This document shows positions 17,169-35,478 of a stretch of 64,000 bases of DNA, piece by piece. The DNA is from Dermatophagoides farinae. Lineage: Eukaryota; Arthropoda; Arachnida; Sarcoptiformes; Pyroglyphidae. Made by a program: the position numbers and the translations under genes. Under the pieces are notes generated by a model. That model saw only the letters and a list, made by a program, of their open reading frames with translations. It was not told the origin of the DNA and did not search any database. The stretch spans positions 372,001-436,000 of the forward strand of contig NC_134677.1 of NCBI RefSeq assembly GCF_024713945.1, read 5' to 3'. Within the stretch, counting starts at the first letter, position 1; each line of letters begins with the position of its first letter.

Positions 17169-17975
17169 CTATAATCGATTCTGATGATTTATTTTTATCA
17201 AATCTGGTGATTGTGCTGCTGCTGCTGTTGTTGTTGTTTTATTATTATTATTCATCATTAAATACTGTAACAGTTCATTTTGCCGTAAACGATTCAATTC
17301 TTCACGTAATAAATTTACTTCAGCTCTTAATTTAACGTTTTCTTGTTCCAGAACCATAATACCTATTGTTGTTTGCATCTCTTTACGGCGACGACTTTCA
17401 CGTGATCTTTTTGCCGATTCATTATTTCGTCGACGACGTTCCCAATAGCTGTACAGAGAATGACAAATTAAAAAAAAAATTCAATTAACAAAGACCAAAA
17501 AAAAAAAATTTTGAATTCAAAATACATACGCATCATCTTTATTTTCGCTTGGAACTGGTATTGGTTGTCGTTTTCTTTTACTATAATGATCACAAGCAAT
17601 CAAATTGGTCGGCGACGACGATGATTCAAATTTTGTCATCGAAGAATGTGATTCCAATGATGGTGACGTAGAAGAATGATGATGATGATGATAATAATCA
17701 CTAATTTGTGATGATGTCGGTGATGATGATGAATACGAATTACTTGGTGAATAGGATAATCGTTGTTGATCATAATCATCATCATCATCATAATGGCTAC
17801 AATCAGTAAAACGATGATTCGATAATTCATCATCATTGGTCATCATGACCATTGTTTGTACGGAATGTTTAAGCTGTTGTTGTTGTTGCTGCTGCTGCTG
17901 CTGCTGCTGTTGTTGTTGTTGTTGTTGAATCTGAACATTTTTAGTAATGACGCTAGTTTGATTTGATGGATACAT
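17169..17975 (-). CDS. PAR-like bZIP transcription factor
   Basis: Two exons, 17530..17975 and 17169..17448, join in frame (phase 2) to give 241 residues. The N-terminal half is low complexity: a polyglutamine run of about 18 near residue 17, then D-, S- and H-rich segments. The C-terminal half holds KRKRQPIPVP, then DDAYWERRRRNNESAKRSRE, the PAR/CEBP-related basic region with its NNxxAKRSR DNA-contact core, then a leucine zipper (VLEQENVKL..EVNLLREELNRL). The YWERRR..NN spelling groups it with PAR-type factors (Pdp1, Giant, HLF/TEF, NFIL3, CES-2). The intron falls inside the basic region between Asp-Asp-Ala and Tyr-Trp. A full proline/acid-rich PAR domain is not obvious beyond the short PIPVP block, so Giant/NFIL3-like is as plausible as Pdp1. 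Confidence 0.88.
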
Positions 17976-18978
17976 AGTTTGTTTGTTTTTTGTTTCGATG
18001 ATGCAAAATTATGCGATGGATGGATAGTTCTCGTTTCGAATGTTTGCCATGTATTTATATAGTCGAATAAATTTTTTTTGATTTAAGCCAGTAGAGAAAA
18101 AAAAACCAAAGCTCATGATCAACAAAAAAAAAACAAAAAAGTCCAAATTTCATCCCGCAATATTTATGCAATATCACAAATCATCATTGATCCATTGGTT
18201 CGATTCGATCATCACCCAATTATTTTTTTTCTGATTGATTTTAATTACAACATTGCACACAACAAAGGCACGAATGTGACGCAAGATTACCATTTTGGCT
18301 GATTGTCATAATTGATTTCTTTTTTCCTTTCCCCTTAACACCACCACCACCACCACCATTTGATGATGATGTCTAAACGTTCGCAAATCAGGCACACACA
18401 CACACACAGCCGGATGGTTGACAGTATCATTCTGCAATAATTTTTTATTTTCTGGCAACCAAATGTGCCAAAAAAAAACATACACCATACACTTACATAG
18501 CTCATCATTGATTGAATTGAATTGAATTCACATTTAGGCACGATTGTGTGATAAGATTATCCAATCAACCGACCAAATAAAAAAAAACGTTCACATAGGG
18601 TTGTGATCATTTTGAATTTAGGCACATATCAATCACATCATCATCATCATCATCGACAACAACAAGTATCCAAAAAAAAGTGCAAAGAGCAAAACAAAAA
18701 AAAAATTCCAATCATCATCATAATTAACAAAACAACAACAACAACAACAAAAAATGTTACAAAAAAGTTGTACACATTCAGATTCTTTCTGTTTTTGAAA
18801 ATTGATCAACCAATCATCAAATTTATTAATTATTTATAAGTTGATCAAAAAAAAAAAAAAAATGAATAAAAAGGCAGAAAAAAAAGGAAATTAGAAAATC
18901 ATTATATACAAAAAGTGATATCACAGTGTTTTTCACCACAAAAAAAAACAGAATTAACAACAGAATTTGACAATCAAT
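17976..18978. other. Intergenic: bZIP upstream region and glypican 3' flank
   Basis: No exon is supportable. The stretch contains poly-A/T, CAC/CAT/CAA triplet repeats and a short CA tract near 18391-18408. The bZIP promoter should lie just above 17975, and the glypican 3' UTR and polyadenylation site should lie below 18979. The ORFs here are repeat translations. Confidence 0.55.
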
Positions 18979-21900
18979 CTATGAAGTGGTGAATAACAAT
19001 AGATAATATGATGATATGGTGGTTAATAAGATGGATCCAAATAGAAGGCTGTTGGCGGGCATAGCAAATCGTTTAGCTGAACTATCCGAATATTGATGTT
19101 TGGTATTTGTGGTAGTTGTAGTAGTGATTACTTGATTAACTTTTTTGGTGATTGGATCAATCATTATATCGCCAGTATTTGTTGTTGAATCATCATCATC
19201 ATCATCATCCATATTATTTGGTTGTTGGTCATGATTAATGGATAATCGTGGTAAATGACCAGAACCATCTTGATAATTGTAATCTTCATCATCAGGCATT
19301 ATTGGATTCATTCCACTACTATCACCACTACCATCATGACCATTTAAATCATCATCATCATCGTCATCAAAATGGTTATCATTTCTATCAATAAGTAATT
19401 GATGATCATCATTTGCTGTTGATTGACTATTAATAAATTTTGATGAACGTTGATTATGGATAAGCAATTCTTTTATGGTTGTTTCCGATTTTTTAACACG
19501 ATCATGTAATGTAATAATCATATCATTATCACTGACATTTTGATTATGATTACGATGATGTCCACTATTCATTGATAATGATTGATGTTGTTGCCGGTCT
19601 TGTTGTCTAGCTTGATATGAACTGAACGACAAAGCAAAACAAAGTTAGGGACAATTTTATCAACATTGTAAATCAAAAACTTACCTAACCATATTGGTAC
19701 CATTCCAACAATTTTGATCATTATTATTGTATTGGGCACACATTTTACCATCCAAACTGTATGGGAAAAAAAACATTGATCAATTCATTGATTTTGACTT
19801 GATGATAAAAAAAAGAGAGAGACTTACTCGGCAAACATATCTTTATGTTTAGCAAATAGATGAGCCATTGATTGTATAGAAACATAAAGACTGAATCCAT
19901 GAACATTGCTGCCAGTGTTATCATCGTCGGTTAAATCATCATTTGGCGATGTTGTTGTTGTTGTTGTTGAATAATTATAAAAATCGTAGGCGTTTTCACC
20001 AGTGTTACCATTATTTGTATTGGCAGATATAATTATACCGGCGGCACTTCGAAAATATCTTTTTAATGAACCACAAGCAATACGAGCCTAAATATGGATA
20101 AACAGGTCACATTGGTCAATTTATTCAGTTCAATTTATTCATTTTTATTTGATAATTTTAATCATCATGATGATTATGTAAATGTGAAAAGAAAAAATAC
20201 AAGCCACACACACTTAAATCATCTGGAAAAAAAATTTTCATTTTCCGCAAACAAGTAGTCATAATAGCCACCCAAATACAATCAAAAAAAAAAAAAAAAA
20301 AAAAAAAAACATTCAACAAGTTGACTAGACTGTTGTTGTTGTATAATGGGCATAGTATAGAACACCCAGAACAGAAAAAAAAATTTACAACCCAGCTAGA
20401 TGATTGATATTTCATTCTAGCATTGGATTGATTGAATCAAATGAGTGTGTGGTAAAAAAAAATATCAATTTTTTTTTGGCCAAAAAAACAACAACGACAA
20501 CCAAAACCAATTTTCCATTGTTTATTTGTTTTGTTGATGATTTTTGATTTTGACCACTAATTGAATTTTACGATTTTTTTTGTTGACACTGGTATATGTG
20601 ATTAGCCAAATGACTAAGAAAAAAAAGAATGGTAGTTTACGACGACGACGACGACGACAACGATCGCGTCGTAGTGTGTGAAAAATGACAATTGAATGAC
20701 ACTTATTCATTGATTATTCATTTCTTTCTGGAAAAATTTGAATATAAACGCCAAATGACTCAGAAATCATACTACTCTCTACCCTCGTTGTGTTAAAACT
20801 TTATTTTATGCTATATGATGGCTAGATTTTTTCTTCACACACACACACACACCAGGTGGTAAGTGGCCAATGATGAAAAGTGTCCGTGTAAAAAAAAAAA
20901 ATATTCAACAAGTGGTGGCACTCTTTCATTGAGGTAACGATAATTCCTCAAAAATAAAAAAAAAATTTTTCTTCAAATTGACGACAACATTTTTTCAACT
21001 ATCATCATGATCATTACCAATCAATATATATATGTCTTTGCTTTTGCTTGATTGTGAATCATTTTTTTTTCATCGGTTTTTTGTTGTCGTTTGCCAAAGA
21101 AGCAAAATAAAAAATAAAAAGTTAAAAGGAAAGGCCGGCAGCAAATTTTCTTTGCATTTGATTTCACCACACCATACGTACGTTGATGATGATTTAAACC
21201 GACCAAAAAACCTGAAAAAAGCAACAGAATCCGGGCTGTCATGATGAAGAAACAAAAAAAAAATCCATTGCTTTCTATGTATTATCGATAGGCGTGTGTT
21301 AGCAACAACAATAAAGAGGAGCTTTCTCTTCTTTTCTTCTCAAAAGAAAAAAACCAAATCGGGCCAGGTCAAGGTACATGATAACATGAACACAGGACAA
21401 AAGCCAGGTATATGCTTGATTCCGGCATTCCATTCTCACACTATCATCAACAACAAAAACCACCACCATTACTACCACCGACGTTGTGTCGTTCGTGGTC
21501 GTCATTGTCGAGACGAGCCCACGCACGAAATTAACAAAAACTTTCACACACACACAAACACAAACACTCAATTATTATACACAAGGCTTATTATATTTCA
21601 CACTATCCGGATGTAAAATAAAAAATTAATGAATAACTTACATTTTTGGCTATCTTATCATTTTTGGAACGTATCCATTCCTGTGCCTGTTCTATCGATC
21701 GACGATGTGATGACATTAATATTTCTGGATTAAAATAATTAACCATTAAATTGACTAGCTGTTGATATGAACGATATAATGTTTTCATTGTGGAATCTAA
21801 TCTTTCCATATTTGTTTGATCCAAACAATTGTTGATTGTTTCATAACATGATGATGAACATGATGTTGCTGTCATTATCGATGGCCAATTTGTTGCCGTT

Positions 21901-22713
21901 GTTGTTGCTGTACAATGATAACAATGAAATGTTCGTGATAATCGTTGTATGCAATCCGGTTTGTTGATTGTCTTAATCTCAATCGTTTGATTGATTAATT
22001 GTAATGAATTTTGTAATGAATGTACAATCAGGCTAATGATTAAAAGAAAAAAAAACGAAAAAGATTTGTTAGATCCGGATTAGTCAATTTTTTTTCAAAG
22101 AAAAATTTGTTCACGTCCAATAGGAATTGATTGATTGATCATAATAATAACATGTATACGTTTTCCATTCAATTCCATTCATTCATTCATTCATAATGGA
22201 ACAAAATGTGTAAGTGTGAGCTATATAGCTGAAAATTGATTCATTGATCATCATCATCATCAATAATAATGACCTTTGACCATGAGACTACTACTACCAC
22301 CAACAGTATTTCAGTGTGTGATTGTTGTACATTTGATTTTAGTCGTTACAAACATTCTTTCAATTTCACTCTTCAAAACAACAACAACAACAACAACAAC
22401 TAGATTGACTGAATGAATGGAATGGAATGGTATTTCAAATATTTTCTACTTTACCAATTTTTTTTCACTATTCTCAAATGTTCTATGATTATATTTTATT
22501 GATAAAGAAAAATATGCGGCTTTTTTCCTATTCACACACACACACACACCGCGCAAGCTGGTCCTCGTCGTTTTTTACTTTTTTTTCTGTTGTTGTTCAT
22601 ATCCACCAAGAATGTTGTTGTTGTTAGTCGATCGGTCGAAGAGGAGAGGAGAAGGACCGGATTTGCCCGATGGCCATCATCATACCTTGAAATTCGCGTT
22701 TATTGCATTTCAA

Positions 22714-22744
<31 letters not shown>

Positions 22745-23594
22745 CATATCAGACACACGGTATTTTTTTTTGTTTGTTTGATTGAGTTTGTGGAATGTTT
22801 ATTTGTGTTTGTGTGTGTTCTGGAATTCTGATCATAATAATACCTCGATGATTGAACAAAAACAAAAACAAAAAAAAATTTGATACATACCTTGCCGTAT
22901 CAATTGTACGACTAAAACGGAACAACATTTCATCACGTGTTTTACTTAGAATATCTGAATCTTTCATTGTGTCCAATAGACATGATTCATATTCATTTGG
23001 AAATTTATTCTGATGTGGCTGTTGTAATATATCGATGAAAATCGCTTCCAATAAATGATCCACATGATCATTCAATTGAATTGGTGTATGATGTCGGGAT
23101 TCAAATATTACCATGCGAATAAATTCAATCAGATTACGATTAGCTTTTACAATACGATGATCTTGTTGTTGATTTGTTTTTGTGCGGCCAAAATATTCAT
23201 CAATATCCGTGATGGTATCATTGAGAATTTGATCCAATTTCCAATAGATACGATTATAATATTGAATGAAATGATTTTCAAATGTTGATATTTTCATAAT
23301 TTTTTCAATATCCGAATGAAAATCATTATAAGCTTTTGTAGCGATTGCATCATCCAGACCATAACAACAACTGGATGGATTGGCACTTGCAGCACAATTT
23401 AATGATTGTTGAGATCGATGATTTTGATGATAATGATGATTATGATGATGATTATTATTATTATGAATCGATAATTGATACAATTGTCGAACATTATGAC
23501 AAGAATTAATCAACGGATTTGCCCGTACAATCAAAATGATCATCACCAAATAGGTGATAATAATTTGACATTTCAATTGATGATGATTCGTCAT
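18979..23594 (-). CDS. Glypican, GPI-anchored heparan sulfate proteoglycan (Dally/GPC type)
   Basis: Five exons: 22891..23594, 21642..22032, 19828..20087, 19685..19756 and 18979..19621, giving 689 residues. The N-terminus (MTNHHQLK, then a hydrophobic run to RANP) is a signal peptide. The mature chain has 14 cysteines, the number conserved in glypicans, including paired SSCC, CYHC and SCSSSC and the hallmark QNCWNG near the end of the cysteine-rich domain. The last exon encodes a stalk with acidic runs and Ser-Gly dipeptides (HDGSGDSSG, QDGSGHLP) suited to glycosaminoglycan attachment. It ends in a hydrophobic tail (LLFGSILLTTISSYYLLLFTT) that fits a GPI signal. Glypicans shape Wnt, BMP and Hedgehog gradients at the cell surface. 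The start is the first ATG before the signal peptide. Which subfamily (dally or dlp) is not resolved. Confidence 0.9.
20088..21641 (-). other. Glypican intron 2, about 1.55 kb
   Basis: This intron and the next are much longer than the other introns in the window. It contains poly-A, CGA/CGT triplets near 20641-20672, CA tracts and a stretch near 21030-21250 that is open in several frames but shows no recognisable protein. No nested gene is supported. Confidence 0.6.
22033..22890 (-). other. Glypican intron 1, about 0.86 kb
   Basis: It contains a CAA run near 22381-22399, a CA run near 22534-22549 and a (CT)n tract at 22712-22740. No exon is supported. Confidence 0.6.
22712..22740. repeat. 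(CT)n microsatellite
   Basis: About 14 perfect CT units inside glypican intron 1. Read on the transcribed (minus) strand this is a GA tract. Confidence 0.9.
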
Positions 23595-24242
23595 TTTGGC
23601 TGTATCGAATCGAATCAAATGAAAATCACAAGTTAAAGATCAAGATATGTGTAAAATATTTTGATGATTAATCGATGATGAAATTTCAATTTAAATCATC
23701 ACTGCGAATTGCTGGATTTTTTTTTTTTTTTTTTTTTGGTTCACAAACACAACGAAATAAAAAATAAAATTCAACAATCACACACAAAAAGCACACACAT
23801 ACAAAATGTATTCGATTCGATCGTTTCGTTTTGTTTCGTTGTTTGACGTTCGAAATGTTGAATGAATTGTACCTGGCCTGTTGCTTTACCTGTGTGGTAT
23901 GAATGAATGAATGCATGCCCTTAAGTTTATTGGCAGACGACAATCATCAACATTTCTTGTTATGGCTGATATAATCACATATATATCAGGGCAAATAAAA
24001 CTGTTTTTGGTTTTTGTTGCTGCTGCTGCCTAGCTGCTGAATGAAGAAGAATTTTTTGTTTTTTATGGAAGAAAATTTCTTTTTTTTTTGTTGGACAAAT
24101 CTCTCTCTCTCTTTATTTTCAATACACACATTGATACCGCCTACATTCAACAACAACAACGAATGACTGAAAAAACAAATCAATGAATGAATGCAAAAAA
24201 AAAAACGTTCATATAACGTCGTATATATACATGTTCAGGTAA

Positions 24243-24274
<32 letters not shown>

Positions 24275-26501
24275 ATTGTGATTCATTCATATAATCATCA
24301 TCATCATTGTGAATCTCACACGTATTGACTAAAAATTCACCACATAGACAAATGAACAAACTGGATTAAATCTCATTCAAAACATTTTCTCTCTGTATGG
24401 TCATCATTGGTTGTGTTGTGTGTTGATGGTTGTTATTTTGTAGTTATTATAAATCAAAATCATGATGAAAAAAAAACAACATTTGGATCGGACATTGAAT
24501 TCACCCGTAGTGTTGTTTTTTTTGTTTGTACAAATGACAACAACAACAATGATGATGATGATGATGATGATGAACATTCGAATGGATTGAGTTTTTTTTT
24601 TTGTTTTTGATCTCATTCTATAGGAAAAAAACTGGCAAAACAAACACATTGACTGATAACATTATAGCATGTGTCTGTATAATGATGATGATGATGGTGA
24701 TGATTATGATCACCGATGATCATATAATCATCATCATGAACAATAAAAATGATTCCATGGTAATAATTTAATTGATACAATCATTCAAAATCTAGCTCTC
24801 TTAAATCCACTTATAATGAAATAGAGATTAATAATAATGATGATGATGATTATTATTATGATAAAATGACAATGTCCAATATAATTGATTGTTTGATGAT
24901 AATAATAAAAAAAAACTGGGCAAAATAACCCATTTATATTTATAACAACAATAACAATTCTAATGATGATAATGATTACTTGTAATCATTAGACAGATGT
25001 GTGTGTGTGTGTGTGTTCTATTGGCTTTTTGCTCTGCACTATCCATTTTGTTCAATAACAATAATAATCATTTTTAATTGTCGTTTTTTTTGCTGTTCTT
25101 GTTGTTGTTGTTGTTGATATTTTATTTTTGTTATTCGATCGACCAAATCACAAAAAAAATAGCTGCAACATTGGCAAACGTGTAGAAAAGGGACAAATAC
25201 AATTCTTGAAAATTGTAATACAAAAAAAAGACAGAAATTTGATTTGATTTGATTTTGATTTCAATTTCAAACTTGTTCTCATCATCGAAACAGACCCAAA
25301 AAGTCCCAAATGAATGTGGTCAGAAAGCAAACAGAAAAAAAATCAAACTGGAATTTCAAGTTCATCACACACACACACACACACAGAGAGAGAGGCTTAG
25401 TGTTCAAAGGGAAAAAAATTTCGAACGAATTTAAAAAAAAAAATTCAAAAAAAAGAGACCACAATAATCGCCATCTATTGTTGTTGATTATAACCATTAA
25501 TTTTTCGAATTTCGACAGTGCTGCCATTGCCGGTATAAAAAACATTGAAAACTATACCACCACCACCAACCCAGTAGCCATTGAATGTGTCTGTGTCTGT
25601 GTGTGTGTGTGTTGTATTTAGCAAGCAAACACAAACAACCGTCGAATGAACAAAAAAAAAAAATCAATCTACGCATGTGCAATTTGTGAGTTTTGTTGAG
25701 CGAAAAAAACCAAAAAGAAAAAAGACTCTGATGATGAAGGGAAGAAAATTTTGAGCAGCACACACAGCGTGTTTCATTGTATTGTATTGTATTGTGTGTA
25801 TTCATAATACTGACAAAGCGATAACGAAAAGAAAGAAAGAAAAAAAACGAAATTAAAGCAAAGAAAAAAAAATTTGATTCGTAATTATCGAAATAAAACA
25901 ATTCATCATTTTTTTGTTGTTGTTGTTGTTTGATTTGCTCTTTACACTTTTACCTCTTTTTTTTTGTCGTCACTCTAATAAACATATATGTTTGTTCTGT
26001 GTTTGTGTTGATGAATTTTGTGAAATTGAAAACTACACATCTATTCGCATTCTCATTGTTCAAAACTAGAGCTGACAAATTTATAAATTTTTTTTTATTA
26101 TTGGTCAATTTTGATGATTGTCAGTTGTTTGTAAATGTGAATCTCTATACATTTGAGTCATCAATACATCATATATTCATCTATTCATCTATATAGATTG
26201 ATTAAAATTCGTCATCATCAAACAAAATCGATTTAGCCATCATACAAGCATATATAAATTGATTTGGCATCACTTTTTACTCACAATCATTCGTTTATTT
26301 TGTACAAAAAACTTTTTTTTCCACGTTCTAATAATAAATTTGAATAATATTTTTGAAATTTGACCAAGAAATTATAGCATCTCTACATATATAAATATAT
26401 TTTGTTTCAAACATTTTTTTTCATCAATTGTTTTGGTGTTATAGTAAAGTGTCATTATTATTATTAATAATAATTCAAAATTTAAATTCCTACGTGGTGT
26501 T
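23595..26501. other. Intergenic: divergent glypican and Me31B upstream region
   Basis: No coding exon is supportable over about 2.9 kb. It holds a poly-A/T run near 23719-23738, a (GT)n tract at 24243-24265, ATG triplet runs near 24550-24572, 24682-24700 and 24836-24851, and a CA tract near 25369-25384. Both flanking genes are transcribed outward, so two promoters are expected here. Candidate non-repetitive islands are 25620-25800 and 26220-26500, the latter just upstream of the helicase start. Confidence 0.6.
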
Positions 26502-27932
26502 ATGGCAACAAACGCAACGTTAACAATGTCCAATAATAATCATGCTAATAACGGAATCAAGTATGTCCATTTATCATTGTGATTCATTGATTAATTTTGT
26601 CTATTAAACTTGTCTCTTTTTTTTGTCTATAACCAGTAGTAGCAACGATTGGAAAGCTAAACTTAAGGTTCCACCGAAAGATAATCGTATCAAAACATCT
26701 GATGTTACATCGACACGTGGCAATGATTTTGAAGAATTTTGTTTGAAACGTGAACTATTGATGGGCATATTTGAACAAGGTTGGGAGAAACCATCACCAA
26801 TTCAAGAAGCAGCTATACCAGTCGCATTGCTTGGTAATGATATATTGGCTCGAGCTAAAAATGGTACCGGAAAGACTGGTGCATACACTATTCCATTGTT
26901 GCAAAAGATTGATGTGACCAATAATGCTATCCAAGCATTAGTAGTTGTACCTACTCGTGAATTGGCCATGCAAACATCAAACATTTGTATGGAGCTCGGT
27001 CGTCATCTGGGAATTCGAGTAATGGTCACTACTGGTGGAACTAATCTCAAAGATGACATTATGCGTATCTATGAAAATGTGCACGTTGTGGTCGCAACTC
27101 CTGGACGTATTCTTGATCTGGTCGAGAAAAAGGTATTGATTGATTGTTTCATTTGTTTTGTTTTTATCTGTTAATCGATTGACAGGTGGCCGCATTGAAT
27201 AATTGCAAATATTTCGTATTGGATGAAGCTGACAAATTGTTGGGCCAAGATTTTCAGGGTATGCTCGATACACTGATATCGTATTTACCTGAAGAGCGAC
27301 AGATATTGTTATTCTCGGCAACATTTCCAATTACGGTTGAACAATTCATGAAGAAACATTTGAAAAATCCACATGAAATAAATCTTATGGAAGAATTAAC
27401 CTTGAAAGGTGTGACTCAATACTATGCGTTTGTACAGGAACGACAAAAGGTCCATTGCTTGAATACATTGTTCTCAAAGCTACAAATTAATCAATCGATC
27501 ATCTTCTGTAATTCTACCCAAAGAGTGGAATTGTTAGCCAAGAAGATTGCTGAACTTGGATATTCATGTTATTACATTCATGCTCGTATGTCACAGCCAC
27601 ATCGTAATCGTGTGTTTCATGATTTTCGAAAAGGTCTTTGCCGAAATCTTGTATGCAGTGATCTCTTTACACGTGGTATCGATATTCAAGCTGTCAATGT
27701 TGTCATTAATTTCGATTTCCCCAAAATGGCCGAAACCTATCTTCATCGTATCGGTCGATCAGGACGTTTTGGACATTTAGGTATTGCTATCAATTTGATT
27801 ACCTATGAAGATCGTGATTTGTTACACAAAGTTGAAGCGGAACTAAACACAACCATTAAACCAATACCCAAAGTTATTGATCCAACATTATATGTTGCTG
27901 AAGCACAAGCTGAAAATGCTGATAATAACTAA
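26502..27932 (+). CDS. me31B: DEAD-box RNA helicase DDX6/Me31B/Dhh1
   Basis: Three exons, 26502..26560, 26637..27132 and 27186..27932, give 433 residues. All helicase motifs are visible: Q motif ([14 protein letters not shown]), Walker [30 protein letters not shown] in [11 protein letters not shown], the RGIDIQ region and HRIGRSGR. The sequence around them ([48 protein letters not shown]) matches the DDX6 class, which represses translation and promotes decapping in P-bodies with Pat1, EDC3 and 4E-T. The length is close to the 459 residues of fly Me31B. The N-terminal extension is short and N-rich, and the C-terminus ends soon after the second RecA lobe, as in the family. The first ATG opens a short first exon. 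Confidence 0.95.
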
Positions 27933-33707
<5,775 letters not shown>

Positions 33708-34527
33708 ACATATTTGAATATGTGAGGCAATCAAATCAATAAATTCATTCAATCAATCATCAAATTGATTTATTTTGTTTGTTATTATTATGTAATTATA
33801 TTACTTCACTCCTTTCCACACCCGCACACATACACACACACACTTTGAAACAAAGCTTTGTGAGCTATCAATCAAATTGTGACATTTTTTTTCATTTTTC
33901 AAAACAAAAAAATCAATATTTTTTGATATCGTTTCAAATCAATAATGATAATAATGATGATGATAGGAACAAACAAACAAACAAAAAACAAATAATAATG
34001 CCAATTCAATTAATGTTAATTAGTGTTTATTTGTATAATTATTATTTAAATCAATAAAAAAAATCAAACGATGATTTCGATCGATAATTTTAAAATTTTT
34101 TATTAAAATTAAAAAAATCATCACGTGACAAGTGCAATACGCGCGCGCGCACTTTGAATTCAAAAAAAAAAAGATTACAACGACGATATATTGATGATGA
34201 TATGGACTCACATACACAAACAACATGAGTACAAGTTGAATGTATGGCCAGCAATTTTTTTGTATGCGTCGTTGATGCATTAATTGTTGTTGAATTTGAT
34301 CGTTTTTTTTTCTTGTGATTTGTTCTGATTGATTATCGTTTGTGTGTGTGTGTGTGCGTCTGTGATTATTGACGATGGCATGATCATCATCATTCAATTA
34401 ATGATTGCGATTTTTTTTTCTATTATTTGTAAATAAACTTGTTCGAAATGTTACCAGAATAATTCGAATCTCATCGTATTCGTATATTCAAATTCCAAAA
34501 AAGTGGTAAATTCAAATCATCAAAAAC
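33708..34527. other. Intergenic between SIK and MOSPD
   Basis: It holds the SIK 3' UTR (AATAAA near 33740) and the upstream region of the MOSPD gene. Features are a TCACGTGA palindrome at 34121-34128, an alternating CG run at 34139-34151, and a short GT tract near 34340-34355. No coding exon is seen. Confidence 0.55.
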
Positions 34528-35314
34528 ATGAGTTCATTTGTATTCATTAATCAACATGAAATTGAATTCAACGATAATGATGCACAACAACAATCACAGA
34601 CAATAACAATTTTTAATCCATATGATTTTACCATTACATTTAATTGTAAGTTGACAAACAAAAAAATTGTTGTGTGATCATCATCATTCTGGATTCATTC
34701 TATTTCGAATTCTCTTTCCATTTAGTCAAATCAACCCGTCCAAATGCATTTATATTATCAGCAACACATGGAGATATTTTATCACGACATTCTTTAGATG
34801 TGTAAGTTTTCAACTCGAATTTTTTTGATTTGAATTGTCAATTTTTCATTTTTCATTTGTTGTTATTAGATTAATCAATCTATTGGACAAGACAATTGTA
34901 GAGGAAAAATTTCTGATTAAAATCTATTCAAAGGATAAAAAACTTGGTGAAAAAATTGTTCGTGTAATGTATAGACCTGATGATCAACAATCAATGTCGT
35001 CGACAACAAAGACAACAAGACGATTGAATGTTTCATCATCAAAAGATCATGATTATTTTCATGATTTATCAGACCAGCCAAATAGATCACAACAATATGA
35101 TGATCGAACAGCTACACAGCGTACCCGACACAATAGTGGACAAAAATTACCGAATCAATATCTAATATGGACTGCATTGATCATATGTTTGATAATTCTA
35201 ATGTTACCACATGATGATGAGTCCAATTATAGCTATCTACAAATTGGCGTCAATGTTAAAATCTGTTCTGCATATATTCTGGGTCTGGTAACCGTGTTAT
35301 TGATTCGTAATTGA
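34528..35314 (+). CDS. MOSPD1/3-like MSP-domain ER membrane protein
   Basis: Three exons, 34528..34645, 34726..34801 and 34870..35314, give 212 residues, almost the length of human MOSPD1 (213). The N-terminal half is an MSP (VAP-like) beta-sandwich domain: FVFINQHEIEF, TITIFNPYDFTITFNFKSTRP. A polar linker of about 50 residues is followed by two hydrophobic membrane segments. The second ends KICSAYILGLVTVLLIRN, matching the conserved MOSPD1/3 C-terminus (AYILGLITMAILR). In the family these proteins sit in the ER membrane, and MOSPD1/3 bind FFAT-like (FFNT) motifs at contact sites. It is tail-to-tail with the M16 gene, with stop codons 164 bases apart. Confidence 0.87.
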
Positions 35315-35380
35315 CCACTTGACCACCAAGAAAAAAAAACTTGTGACATTATTCTGTGTAATATTAATATGTACAAAAAT

Positions 35381-35439
35381 AATAAATAAAACAAAACAAT
35401 ATATTAATCTAACTGATAATTTACAAATATTCATTTATT
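35381..35439. terminator. Facing polyadenylation signals of convergent genes
   Basis: AATAAA occurs at 35381-35386 and 35385-35390 on the plus strand, 67 bases after the MOSPD stop. On the minus strand AATAAA is read from TTTATT at 35434-35439, 40 bases after the M16-gene stop. The two predicted 3' ends therefore nearly meet or overlap. Usage is inferred from the hexamers only. Confidence 0.5.
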
Positions 35440-35478
35440 TATTAATTAATTTCTTTTACTATTCAACTCCGATCAATT

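Noticed and set aside
20080-22890. Nested genes within the large glypican introns
   Set aside because: The frames there have no continuity across splice sites and are dominated by simple repeats.
23595-23618. Extending the glypican start upstream to 23618
   Set aside because: The codon at 23618 is TTG, not ATG. The ATG at 23594 directly precedes a good signal peptide.
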